DNA from: Clarkia xantiana subsp. parviflora
Lineage: Eukaryota; Streptophyta; Magnoliopsida; Myrtales; Onagraceae
Direction: 5' to 3'
Assembly: GCA_036873135.1 (NCBI GenBank)
Contig: JAPTYO010000007.1
Location: 26,704,763-26,768,762, forward strand
Length of the DNA stretch: 64,000 bases
Each line of letters begins with the position of its first letter. Positions within the stretch are counted from its first letter, which is position 1. Shown here piece by piece: positions 24,346 to 37,771 of this stretch. Made by a program: the position numbers and the translations under genes. Below the pieces are notes generated by a model. It had not been told where the DNA came from. It did not search any database and worked only from the letters and a program-made list of their open reading frames with translations.

Positions 24346-27300
24346 ACATGATGAAGTTATGTATCTATTCATAGATTAAGCCACTAAGGTTTGAAACAAC
24401 GTACAAAGCAATTATACCAGCATATGTCCACTTCTATCAGCAACTTGCATCAAACATCATAAAAGGTCTGCATCCTTGTGAACCTGCAAATCTGCTAACA
24501 ATAAAAAATGATAGCATGGTCAAGAAAGCATATCAAAAATTAACTATTGGGAGAAAAAGATACAAGTGCTATTTTATGCAGCACTAAAATTATCTAGAAG
24601 GGAATATTAATTGTTAAGACAGTCTATAATAATAAACGATGACTATTATATGGATGCATTGTAGGTTCATATTTCAACAAAAGTTGAACAAGTGATCATT
24701 AAGAGATGAAATTAAATAAATGCCTCTAAAATTAACTTGTATGGAAAATCCAAATGCAGTATCACTCACTTATAATTACAACACAACACAGAGGCTAGAA
24801 AACATGTTATTTAACAATCCAAAGGACTTTGGTCATCATATCAAGAACATTAGGTTCAACATTCCATTTTAAGACTACGTGATAAAGAAATGCAGACCTA
24901 CCATACTGAGTTGCAACATATGTGATGAGAAGCTTCAATATCCCATTAGTACCAGGGGAAAAGAGACATATAGATTATGAACCAACAAGATTCTTAAACT
25001 TGGCATAATAATACACAATAAAGAACATATTATGAATTCATACTCTCTTAATCAAAATATCTACTTCTTAAATCTAGAAACGAAAAGACCTTACAGATGC
25101 TACCCTGAGCAGTCTTTTCAAGGAATTTTACTCTTCTACCTCATTCTTGGCTAATCCATGCAGTGAAAATGTGCTTTACCTTGAGCCTTTGGACCTCTGC
25201 AGTTAATTCCTAATTCAGAGCTGTTACAAGTGAAACCAACTACAATCAGCATACACAAACATTAACTAATAAACAGCAGATACAGCCGAAAAGTTCAATC
25301 TGATGTGTATATTCCCCAATGCGACTCACTAGGACTAATTAAACAATTTTTATTCAAATTCAATATGCAAAATTTATAGACTTGTATAATCAAAGACTGC
25401 AGTCAATAATTTCAGGTAAAGTATTGACATATGTAACCCGAGGATGAGGCTGGTCTGCGAAGCTAGAGAAGAGACAAATGGGAGTAGAGGAGTGGAGGTT
25501 GTCCGGTTCATTATCAGTCTCAAAATCTACAAGGGTGGAGAAGTTTTATCGGAGACTTCCACAACCTACCGGGGAGAACTAGTAAGCAGAGATCATTGGT
25601 TGAAGAAAAAACAGTAGCGACGGAAGAAAAGAAAGACAAGGAAAAACTAGGGTTTGAAGTTTTTGAGAAAGGGGGCGCCATTTATGGTTCGTCGGGTCAA
25701 GGATAGGGAGGAGAATAATGGAGCATATCTAATACCTTGAAGACGACACGAAGAAGAAGACAGTACAGCAGATCTAATCCCCTGAAATAGAAATGGCCGA
25801 TCCGAAGAGGAAGTAGGTGCCCGAGTCTTCGAGCTGGACATGTACGGGTGGTTCCGGCTAAGTTTCTGCACGGTGGTGGAGGATCCTCGTCAACGTCTCT
25901 GTTCTTGTTATATTGGTTGCCGGAAGGTTCGAACGTCCACAGCAATTACCACAAGGTGATAACTTCTAGAAGGGCGGGATCGAGGAAATGATGACGGGAA
26001 CCGATGTATTTGAGCAGATCCATAGTGGCGATGAGCTTGGAGGTGACAGCGAGGTGAGTCTGCTTCAGCTGGTCGGAGGGAGTCACATGGTTAGAGAAGC
26101 AAAGATTTTGCAGGGAGGAGTAGCTGAATTGGTGAAGGAATTTACGAGAGTTAGACTTTAGAAGGATACAACTAAACCACGTGGGCTTATCCTTATCTAC
26201 TAAGGGTAAGGGTGATTACTGACGGCTACTTTTTTTTTTTACTCATGTATTATTATTTTTTTTTCTCACTTCCCAATCTTTTGATTTGAATTTTAAATTT
26301 ACAATTTGCCTCCAAATCCTTACTTTGTTCATCCCATTCATTTAGGTTTTGAATTTGATTTTGAGTTTAGTTTTATTATTTTTATTATTATAATCATAAG
26401 TTTATATTATATAATATATTTTTAATTATAAGAAATTTCTTAAAATATTTTACATTCATATTAATATTCTATTAAATATTTAAAAATACACCTAATATCT
26501 TCAATCTTCCCCGGATCGGTGCTGGCAGATTTGACGAGTTTTAGATAAAGTTTTTCTTCTTTTGGTACAATAATTTATTGGATAAATATATAAAACTATT
26601 ATAGATGGCAGGTCTCATTCACTAATAATAAATAATATTCTTTAACTATCGATTTTTTACATATTATCGATCACATATATGGTACAACTGTTAAAAAATT
26701 TAAGAAGTACTAACATATTAGCAACTATTAGTTATAATTAATTTTTTTTAAATCGGATTATTATTATTAATATTATTGAGGATATATTGATTGATGATAC
26801 GTTGGTTTATGGTATAAGGTATAATATTAGTTGATTTAAGATATATTGTTGTAGAGTATAATGGTTTAGGGTATAGTGATTAACATTTTAACTCTATTTT
26901 ACACTCTTAGTATTGTATTTGTAGTTCCAAAAAGTGACATTTCGTAACTACCATTTACTATTAATTTAGAATCTTTAGTAATGGACAATGTTAATTCTAA
27001 TGGAGAATGATGAAGAAAACAGAGCACTTTATGCAGCAGCATATGCAGACATAAGACATTAGTCTATGTGTTTACATATAATATTACATCTCACATATAC
27101 ATCCATCAAAATGTCCCAATATATTAAAAAATAGTTATTGTATACGCAAATACTGTATCTTAAAATCAATTCAGTTTTACTTGTATTCATAATACATGTA
27201 TAACAATTGATACTTCCCAAAATAATTTTATCTTATGTAAACAACAATATAATAGATGTAAACATGTGTCCAATTTACTAGTCTATTCCACAAGAAATGT

Positions 27301-27610
27301 ATTTATTCATTTTACAATCGGTTTGCACACACAGCTTCCCTACATAGTTATATTCAAAACTTCACACTCCAATTACACACACAAAATTACACACAATCTC
27401 ATATAAGTGTGTAATCAGAATGAAATTATAAATAACTGCACACATACTACACACATATTTTTTTTCGGTGTGAAGTTGGCGTGCAATCAGTGTTTAACCA
27501 AAAAAACACATTTTAAGTATGGATTTGGTGTGGAATTGGAATGAAATTGCACACATCTTTTACTGTGTGTAAAAGTCTTGTGTGTAATCTTGCATTTTCT
27601 TGTAGTGCAA

Positions 27611-29755
27611 GTTAGTTATATCGTTGAATAACTTCTACAATCGTCTAAGAAATAGAAGATTTGTGTACTGACTCGCCTATGTTGGTGAATGCCTTGCTCG
27701 ATTCACTCATCGTGATCTCGAATGACAACATGTAGCATTTGATACCTGTTGCTAGGCTGTAAAATTTATTGGGCTCTTCTTCCAAATTTCGTAACTAACA
27801 AATATGAAAATAATTCCGTAATATTGTAAGTCACCTGCATAAACACACACAAAAGGTTGTATTAGTGATCAGGATATCAAAACATGTATCTCAATAAAAA
27901 CGATTACCAACTTGTGCACATAACACTATACTTTTCTTTCATTTGTCAGAAGAAAAAAAAATGAGTGTAATCCACCCTATAAGCAAATATTGAGCCAAAA
28001 ACCAAAACATGATGCTTCACTTTTTTGTTCCTCGCCATTCTAAACAATTATTAAGAATTAACTACGTATTATAAAATTTGTGAAGGTTGCACCAAATTAA
28101 TCAATTGGACTACTATAGTTTGGATTATTTTAAAAAAAAGTATAGAATAAGATGATGAGATGGCAGTTAGGCGATGGATGCAAGGGTGTAATCCATAATT
28201 TTCTTGAGCAGTAGTAAGTGGCTATTGGTAGGAGCAATATTTGGAATGGAACTATAATGAGTAGTAGAAACGTGTTCTATTACAATATTGCAGAATGTCT
28301 ATTTTGATGTAATTTTGTTATTTTGAAAGAAGAGGACTTGAATAAAAGACTAATCAAGGATAGAGAGAGTGACCTATCTCTAAGCCACGCAATCTATGTG
28401 TAGCCGCGCCGCGGATATCATCGACATTGAAGACAAACATAACTATCTCGTTCAGGGACACAAGGCCATGCAGACAATAACTAATTTTCATACTCACTTT
28501 TCCGTCTATGGTTTTCAATGATGAAAAAACACTCAACAACCTGAGACATTCAATTGATCATTAGCATACTATATTACGTAACAACATTCTCTAATTCTGG
28601 AAGACTAATTACAAGAAAATCATCTATGCAGATAATTATTTCCAATATACAATTGTTCTAAGTAGTTTGTGCAGTAGTTTGATTGTTCATAATAAGTAAA
28701 ATCTGAATGAGAGGAAATATTATATTATTTAACGAAATGTGTTGAGGAATACTTGATTACAAATAGTAAAAGGGGGGATCGACTAAGATGAGGATGGCAT
28801 TTTCAATAGTGAGATTTGAAGATGTGTTCTACAGTGGGTTCCATTATCAAATCCAACAGTTGGAAAGTCAACTCGACTGTGACCAACTTCATTTATCCAC
28901 CAATGTGTGAAAAATTGTCCAGTTCCAATCTGTAGATGGGGCATAATAAACTCATATGCAGGTTGGCCGCTAAGTGAAGCGTTTTGTCGAGCATGTGATG
29001 TGCATAAATATATGGAGGCTTGAATAAAAGAATTAACGATGCACATATGAAATTCCCTGATTAAAAATGAAAGAATGCTATTTGTTTTAGCCTTTTAGTT
29101 TACTGCTTACTATGAAATTTGTAGAGTCGGGAAGATAAGTATACTTACAGGTTTTCAACCAAAATATAAGTATAACCCTGTAGGACCCTCGGCCGAAGAG
29201 AGTGATAATTTTTGAAGAAACACGATGCAAACAAACAATTACAGTGTCCTCTGTTATATGGCGGCGAGCCGAACTCTCCGCAAGAGTTTTTCGAAGAAGG
29301 ATTGAGCATGGTGGTTGGAGATGCAACCAGAGAAGATCACCGATTTTCAATTGAAGAAAGCCGGGCTTCATCAGTTCGACGAGTGCCAATTGAAGAAAAT
29401 GATGTAGCATCTTCCTGCGATATGGGTTAGCGTTTGATGAAATCATGGCAGTGGAACGACACAGTTGAAAAGAAGGGTAAGAAGAGTGCTAGAGAAAAGG
29501 CGCGTGAAAGGATAGAGCAGAGCAAACATACCGAGTATGACATCAAGGAGGTGAATGTTAATAGAGCCGAAGGCACAGCGGACCAGTAGAATTAGGGTTG
29601 TGACGATTAGAAATGAATACATGAAGAATATGCAGCATTTGCAAAGCCACGCTTGTAAAGAGGTGTTTGAAAGAGTTGTGAAGGATAGCGCGCCATTTTT
29701 TTTTGTGAGGACAATTTTTAAATGAGGACAAATTTGAATTTTGAGCTTTTTATTT
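27611..29755. other. Helitron interior, possible captured gene fragments
   Basis: Plus-strand frame 29212-29589 is open for about 125 codons with a single TAG at 29428-29430. Its second half (from 29437) is charged and helix-like (KKGKKSAREKARERIEQSK). On the minus strand, about 27645-27765 follows a TTTACAG acceptor and reads LATGIKCYMLSFEITMSESS before a stop; 29046-28783 is also open. I do not recognise any of them. They have the character of captured exon pieces rather than a working gene. Confidence 0.3.
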
Positions 29756-31649
29756 ATGTAATATATATATGGCTAACCTTTTCGATTGTTCATTCCTAAT
29801 TATATGCACTTTTCTACTCATATTTAGTATACATAATACATAGAACAAATTCACTTATATTCTTAAGTTTTTAAAGTAGGTACTAGCAGAAAATGAGAGA
29901 CAACTGATAATCTAACAAAATGTAAAAATATTCATGACTAATACTTTATTTCTTACGAAATGACCCGGTACAAGGGGAGATTAGTTCAGATGTGAAATAA
30001 CCATGCTACGGATGTTGCTCTCCGGATGGGCCCTTCCCAGAACCACCTGTGGGAAAAAAATCTAACAAACCAGGCATTCATTGAGTGAGGTTTTTCTTAA
30101 CTGAAAATGTAACTGAATTGCAATTTTTTTTTTAAAATTAATATAATAGAACGACATATACGTTTTATAACATTAATTTGTTGCAATAATATAAATAATT
30201 TAGAAATACAATATCATATGTCACCGTAAAACTCTTCATATAAAAGAAATAAGAGTAAATTAGAAAAACTCTTAATTATTATATTTAAAATTAAATAATA
30301 TTATAATAAATAAAAATAATATAATTATATGATATTATTTAATGATAAAATTTTTTCTAGTGTATTTTAAAATTCAAAATTGTACATTGACACGGCACAA
30401 TAATAAAAATCTGTAACCATAAACTCTAATTTTAAACGTCGGTTTTAATATTAACATCCTTTATATTTTAATTTAATCAAATATAATTATATTTTTTTAA
30501 TTATATTAGATAAAATTGTACTAAGTAATAAATAACAATACATAAATAAATTAAACAAGAATAAAAGAAATTGTAACTCTACGACATGATGATGTCATGG
30601 TTGAAGAAAATAATAATTTACCAAAAAAGAAAATTAATCGAAGAAGTTGGCTTGTGTTTGAAAATCCACATTTTCTTTTTCATTGTTGAAGATTCCATTC
30701 TAAATGAATTTGGGGATCTTCGAGGATTTAGCTGCACCACGATTCTCTCCCTCCCTCCCTCCATCATTTCTGGGTTTCATTGTTTTTGTCTGTTCCTGCT
30801 AATTCTCCAATAGTGCTTGGCAATGGCGTGATGCTTTCATGCCATTTCCGTTTCTCTGTCGAACCACACCTTCGCTTTTCACTTCAAAATTCGTCGTAAT
30901 TGGAGCCAACTCGCATGGTCATTGATACCCTCGCCACTTTCTGTTTCCGGGTATTATAAGATTTTCCATGTTATCTAAGTTCTTAACGATTGCTTAATCT
31001 AGTTCTCTACTTAATATGCGTAACAAGCAAATGTGTTTGTGATGTATTATTACTGATTTTCTATTTTTTTTTTAAAACAAAATTTGCTGAAACTTGCAAA
31101 TGTCTAATTTATATTTATAAACGTGTTAAGCATTTGTAAGTGGTCAATTTCATTTTTTGAGGTTTGTTCGATATGAGGATAAATTGCATTTCACAACTGT
31201 TGGGAATAATTTGGATAATATTTTGTTATGGAAAATTAATGTAAGAGCAACCATGTTCAAAGAATTATTGCTTCTTTGTTGAAATGCCCTGTTGTCATAA
31301 TCACAATCATATAGTAGAACCTCTTTAATGTTTCTGATGATTCCCAAGCAGTAATATGCGTGATGTCGATTTCAAATAATAGCTCTATAATCTATCCATA
31401 CTAATATAGCTCATGTATGCTTTGGGTTGGTTTTTCTTAAGAATATACCATTTCCATTATGCTTAGTAGAATCTGCATTGATGTTTAATATATCTTTTTT
31501 GTTTTTCCTAATATGTGCAGCTTTGGTTGGTTCTCTAAGCCGAATAATATCTAGATCTTAAGACATTTTCCAAATGATATTTGAGTGGTTATCATTCTAC
31601 GTTTCTGCCTTGGATACTTGTGGACAGTTTCCACTTATAGTAGACAGAG

Positions 31650-34012
31650 ATGAACCTTGCTGCTCTTCTAACTTCTGCTGGAATTAACATAGCTGTGTGT
31701 GTGGTGTTACTGTCCCTTTATTCTATCTTGAGGAAACAACCTTGCAACTTCAGTGTGTATTTTGCACGGAGGCTTGCGCAAAAAGGCCCAATAGGCCAAT
31801 ACACAATGATCCCAACTTCCTCAATAGGTTTGTTCCTTCTGCAAGTTGTCTTATGAGAGCTTGGGAAGCAACTGAAGATGAACTTTTATCAATTGGTGGT
31901 GTTGATGCTGTAGTTTTCCTCCAGATCATCGTATTTAGGTGGGTTATACCTTTTTTAGTCACTTTGTACCTGTGAAGACACACACACCAGATTAGGGCTG
32001 GCAATTTGTGACACGAAACGATAGCACGACACGAACACGCACGGAAAAAATCGTGTTCGTGCTAGCATATAGTAGAACGATAACACGATAGCACGAATAC
32101 GATTAACACGATATAACTTCCGTGTCGTGTTCGTGTTTGAGTATCATAACACGACACGCACGATAGCACGATAAAGTTGTGCTACTAAGACTAATTCTTA
32201 AGTATTTTTTAAACAAAACTTATTTATTACGTTTAAAAACTTCACTTAGTGATTTAATTTTTAGTGTTTTATACTCTATATTATTAACTTATGAATATTG
32301 ACATACTAATCATAGTTTTTTTTTTTTTTTTTTTTTTTATATATATAAAGTTTATTATTTTGTGTTTTTGCTTAAAGATCTCGTTTCGGGATGTACAACT
32401 ATATATCCTTACACAACACGACAGCACGACACGAACACGCACGAAATTATCCGTGCCGTGTTCGTGTTTGTAAAATGTGGCACGATAAGCTTACCGTGCA
32501 TGTTCGTGTTTAGTAAGTTTAGCACGACACGATTATTGACACGCACGATAGCACGCACGATATCACGAATTGCCACCCCTACACCAGATCTTTCTCTGCC
32601 ACAACTTTCTATGTAAATGAGCTTGCATCGCCATTGCACTAAAATAGGTGTATGATCCACAGAATGTCTAAATCATTTTACTTTAAGTTCTCGATAGCTT
32701 AGTAAGGCTAAAATATAGTTTGTCAAACTATTATGTTGCTTGAATTTTATGGTTTAAATAAATTTCCAACATTTAAAGTTTGAATACCTCATTTATCAAA
32801 GTTTTGAAGTGTTTGCATTTATTTATAGTTATCTCATTTCTTCTTTCATTATTCATCATGCTACTCATTCCATCATATTTCAGACTTATAACTAAAATTT
32901 TCTTTGCATCTCCGGATTTTCTCGGTCGCTGCTTTTGTTTCCATGTTTCTAGTTCTACCTTTTAATTATTATGGACAGGAGAGGGAGCACACGTCGATTA
33001 CATTAGAGTCATTACTGGTCTTTACAATTGAAAATGTAAAAACAGGGTCGATATGGTACGTATGGCAAAATTAATATTTATGTTGTGGTATTAACTACAT
33101 TTTCTCTCTAAACCAAGCAATGCATGACTAAGTTTTTGCTATATATATCATTTTTTTTTATGTATGTCAGGCTATGGGGCCATTGTCTTGCACTTCACAT
33201 TATAACATTATCAACCTGGATTTTTCTTTACTTGGTAAGTGATAATCACAGTTTCATACATCTTTTTTTCCGGTTGATACAAGTTTAATTTCTTATTGTT
33301 TTACTACCATTTTGATTAGGAGTACAAAAACATTACTAACATAAGGTTGACACATCTAAGGACATCTCCTCCAAAACCAAGTCAATTTACTGTTCTTGTC
33401 CGTTCCATCCCTTGGCATCAAGTATGTTCATACAGTGATACTGTGAAAAAGTTCTTTTCAGAATATCACGGCTCAAGCTACTTGGGGCATCAAATGGTTT
33501 ATCGGTGTGGTAAACTTGAAAAGATGCTGGTAAGAAACCATTTAGCAATGATTCTTCTGTGATTATTTTCATAGTGTCTTGATTATCAAGATTCCTATTA
33601 TTTTATCTTCTACTAGCTACTACATCAGTTTCAATTTTTTTTTTTTTTTTACTGAAATGGCAAAGTGGAAGAAATAACAAGAAAAAATAAAGTATTTGTG
33701 TTAGTAGATAAATTTTCCTCTCTTGCAGTCACATATGTTACAAAGCATTATCAGCATATGTCTATCTTTAAAGTCTTTATAAATCAATTTTTACATCTCT
33801 ATATTCTGCTTATCTTTTACTTCAATATTAAAATGCCTGGGGGGGATTTAATGCAGAGGGTTGCAGATAAGATGATGAAAGTTTCTCAAACATGTTCACC
33901 GAATCTATTTCAATGCGGTACCCCTCCTCCAAATGCCTTTAGGGTTCTTTATAGAGAAAATAGCAACAGGCGACCTGGTTACCATGATATGGGTATTATT
34001 ACATCAGATAAG
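31650..34012 (+). pseudogene. OSCA/CSC1-like (RXW8-type) copy 2, truncated after exon 5 and disabled
   Basis: Exons 1-5 of the channel gene are at 31650-31938, 32909-33055, 33171-33234, 33320-33529 and 33857-34012. Exon 1 has an 8-bp tandem duplication (CCAATAGGCCAATA for CCAATA) that shifts the frame after residue 48. A single G is deleted at the intron 1 acceptor (TTTGCA|TCTCC instead of TTTGCAG|TCTCC), destroying the AG. A Trp codon (TGG) in exon 1 has become TGT. Intron 1 has taken a 589-bp MITE. The gene ends at 34050, at the same intron-5 position as copy 1. Upstream 5'-UTR sequence (29768-31649) is retained. Confidence 0.9.
31993..32581. mobile_element. hAT-type MITE in intron 1 of OSCA copy 2
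   Basis: TIRs TAGGGCTGGCAATTTGTG and (reverse strand) TAGGGGTGGCAATTCGTG, with the perfect 8-bp duplication CACCAGAT at 31985-31992 and 32582-32589. Copies 1 and 3 have the uninterrupted site. The interior is CGTGTCGTG/CACGACACG arrays around an AT-rich centre with T22. It belongs to the same family as the spacer elements at 11280, 21545 and 46657, but is clearly younger. Confidence 0.92.
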
Positions 34013-34050
34013 GTAGTTTTATTTGCCTTAAAAGATTGTTAGGTGCATAT

Positions 34051-35125
34051 TTATAAGAAAAAAAATTCATAGATATTAACACTAAATAATATTATTTACT
34101 CTTGTGGATTTTTCCGATGCATTTTAAATTTTAAAATCGCCAGCCGTGCCATGTGGCTAAACATTCGCCGCAAGTCATCATCTAATTTAATTAAAAAATA
34201 TTTATTTATATTTAGATATGCTAGTTGTTGAAACGCGTGTCACACAAAACTCAGCTTAGATGAAAACTTTTGTAGTGTCATTAAGTCGTGTTTTAGGTGA
34301 ATTTTTAAATTAATATATATATGAATCTTATTTTTTTTTATTAATTACAGTAGTGTAATAGTAAAAACAATGTTCATAATGATATTGTAAAAATTTGACT
34401 GTTATCACTATTTGATAACGATATTTAATAATAAATAATATTATACTGTAAATAAAAGTATAAACTTATATTTATTGACATCATTTTAATAACAATATTA
34501 TTTATTTATGTAAAAAACTTGAGTAATTTAAATTTTAAAATCTTTGACACGACACAATAATATATATATGTATATATATATGCACATAATCTCTAGTCAA
34601 GCAAAGTATGATGAAATCCTCAATTCGAATGACCCGTTGATCATCAGTAATGTCTTGCACGAATAGATCCACTTAGGAATAGCTCTCATTTATGTTACGT
34701 GGGCATTATAAACTACATAATAACCGATTTCACACATTTATCGTTTAACAAAGTATATTAATGTGTCAATATTATTAATTGGATAGCAATCCAAAACTAT
34801 CGTGAATGATGCACTTACCTATCACGTAAGGGGCACAGGACCTCGTTAAAAGGTCCCAAATATCGTATCATTAATTAAATTAATGATACAATTCAGTCAT
34901 AATTTTTTTATAACAGTTACTACTTCAGCTTCAAAGGGGATTATTGGGCTAATTTCAATTCATCTATTTGTGCAAATCTAGACGTGGTCAAGTTCGAGCT
35001 CGCACCACAACTCCATGTCCCAATAATTATGTATCACATGGAGAACAGATAAGCTGAGGTTTCCAAAACATTAGTCTAATAAATAAGGATTAAGTAGATG
35101 AGGTCCACTTTGATTTTGAGTGGTC
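34051..35125. other. junction segment preceding RPS15 copy 3 (no gene)
   Basis: Counterpart of 16210-17359, with a shorter (TA)n tract at about 34560-34582 and a deletion of about 33 bp near 34865 relative to unit 2. No gene seen. Confidence 0.7.
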
Positions 35126-35289
35126 ACTGAATATTTCTAACGTTGTCGGATCAACCATGCATATTCATTCGGAGATGCTGATTGCTGCTGTATCCCCGCC
35201 TGAAAAGCCATATGGGAGTGGGACCATCTAATAATAACTAGCGCTAGTAGTTCAACTATTAGGATTTAGGACTTAGGAGCGATTATTAG

Positions 35290-35534
35290 TACGGCTGGCA
35301 ATTTGGACTCGGCACGATGGGCCGACACGACACGAAAATTACGAGTTTGTGTTTAATATTAATGACACGGCACGACACGATATAACACGATTTTTAAGCT
35401 AAAATGGTTAAATATTAATTTTTTTTATTCAATTTACTATAGATTTTTTGTGTCAATTTTTCATGTTGGGCCGTGCTTGGGCTGACACCTAAAACCCAAA
35501 ACACAACACGAACCCGCACGAATAACTAGCCCTA
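35290..35534. mobile_element. hAT-type MITE upstream of RPS15 copy 3
   Basis: Begins TACGGCTGGCAATT and ends AACTAGCCCTA, with ATTATTAG on both sides (35282-35289, 35535-35542). Same ancestral insertion as 7998 and 17530. Confidence 0.82.
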
Positions 35535-35567
35535 ATTATTAGGAATACCATAATCATACATTTTTCA

Positions 35568-35617
<50 letters not shown>

Positions 35618-35698
35618 TATATTTAAAGCGAACATAACACAAACCTCAAGCGGTTATAATCTGAGTATTTGAAATATTATAACTATACTGTATACAAT

Positions 35699-35736
<38 letters not shown>

Positions 35737-35993
35737 AAGTTTGAACACAACACAAAACTCACCGAGTATTAAAAATATCATAACAATAACAATTTTTATT
35801 TTTCATAAATACCAAAGTTCAAACACGATACGAACTCAAGTGGTTATGGAGTGGTTACCGTGTGCGTAATTTGAGACTTGAACTCGAACATGGTACGCAA
35901 CTATCACCGTGTTATTGTGTTAGTGTTATGGTATCCCAATTATGACGCTAAAGTTGGGCTATAATTGCAATTCGACACGGCCAAAATCATCTT

Positions 35994-36087
35994 AGGCCCA
36001 AATGTAGCTCGGCCCATCATTCAGGGTTTAGTTCCTTCTTCTACATAAGCTATATATAAAAGCCAACTACTGCTGTGTCAAACCCTA
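35994..36087 (+). promoter_or_regulatory. RPS15 copy 3 promoter: site II, TATA, telo-box
   Basis: AGGCCCA at 35994-36000, GGCCCA at 36011-36016, TATATATAAAAG at about 36051-36062 and AAACCCTA at 36080-36087. Unchanged from copy 2. Confidence 0.75.
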
Positions 36088-36151
36088 GCGGCGCAACTGA
36101 ACCAACTCCTTCTTCTTTGCATCAGAGGCGCTTCTTCACCGATTCGCAGCC

Positions 36152-37426
<1,275 letters not shown>

Positions 37427-37771
37427 AAGAGTTGTGCTGCAGCAGCCAAAACATGTTTAGTTTCTGCGCAATATGAACTTTCCTATCTCATTAGTAGTTG
37501 TGTTGTGCTGCTTTCTTCAATGTTCTTAAGAGTTCTGCGTTTTATTTAATTTTGAGACAAGTAGTAGAATCTTTATGGATTTGGGACGCAGTGTTTTTGG
37601 TCATAAACAAGTTTTATCTGAATTTATAGTTTGATTATATTTTGTCTTGCTTTTACATTTGTTGAAATTGACAAAAGAAAGCCATTATAAATATATATAT
37701 ACAATAGTGAATATAATCAAATTGTATGTAATATGTTATAATTGTTTAGCGCTTTGTTCTTTATCTATAGT

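Larger units (their letters stand above)
23197..27607. mobile_element. CACTA (En/Spm) element, non-autonomous, 4411 bp
   Basis: TIRs CACTACAAGAAAAT and ATTTTCTTGTAGTG are near-perfect inverted repeats, flanked by the 3-bp duplication CAA (23194-23196, 27608-27610), exactly as expected for CACTA. Subterminal regions are rich in TGTGTGCAATC and TGTGTAA words in both orientations. No transposase frame is present. The short minus-strand frames near 25650-25945 may be a captured gene fragment, but I do not recognise them. Confidence 0.9.
22267..29760 (-). mobile_element. large Helitron-like insertion, 3' end at 22267, 5' end not fixed
   Basis: Relative to units 1 and 3, about 7.5 kb is inserted in the (TA)n tract between the spacer element and the OSCA upstream region. 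On the minus strand its end is a hairpin GCACGCGC/GTT/GCGCGTGC (22297-22279), then CAAAATTT and a terminal CTAG (22270-22267) followed by host T: the canonical Helitron 3' end. The other border lies at about 29755-29765, where TATATATGGCTAACC resumes, but I cannot pick the 5' TC terminus. No Rep/helicase frame is seen. It contains a complete CACTA element and possible captured exons. Confidence 0.6.

Noticed and set aside
29087..29446. 119-codon minus-strand frame in the Helitron interior
   Set aside because: The plus strand over the same bases is more protein-like; no recognisable domain, so it was not called as a gene.
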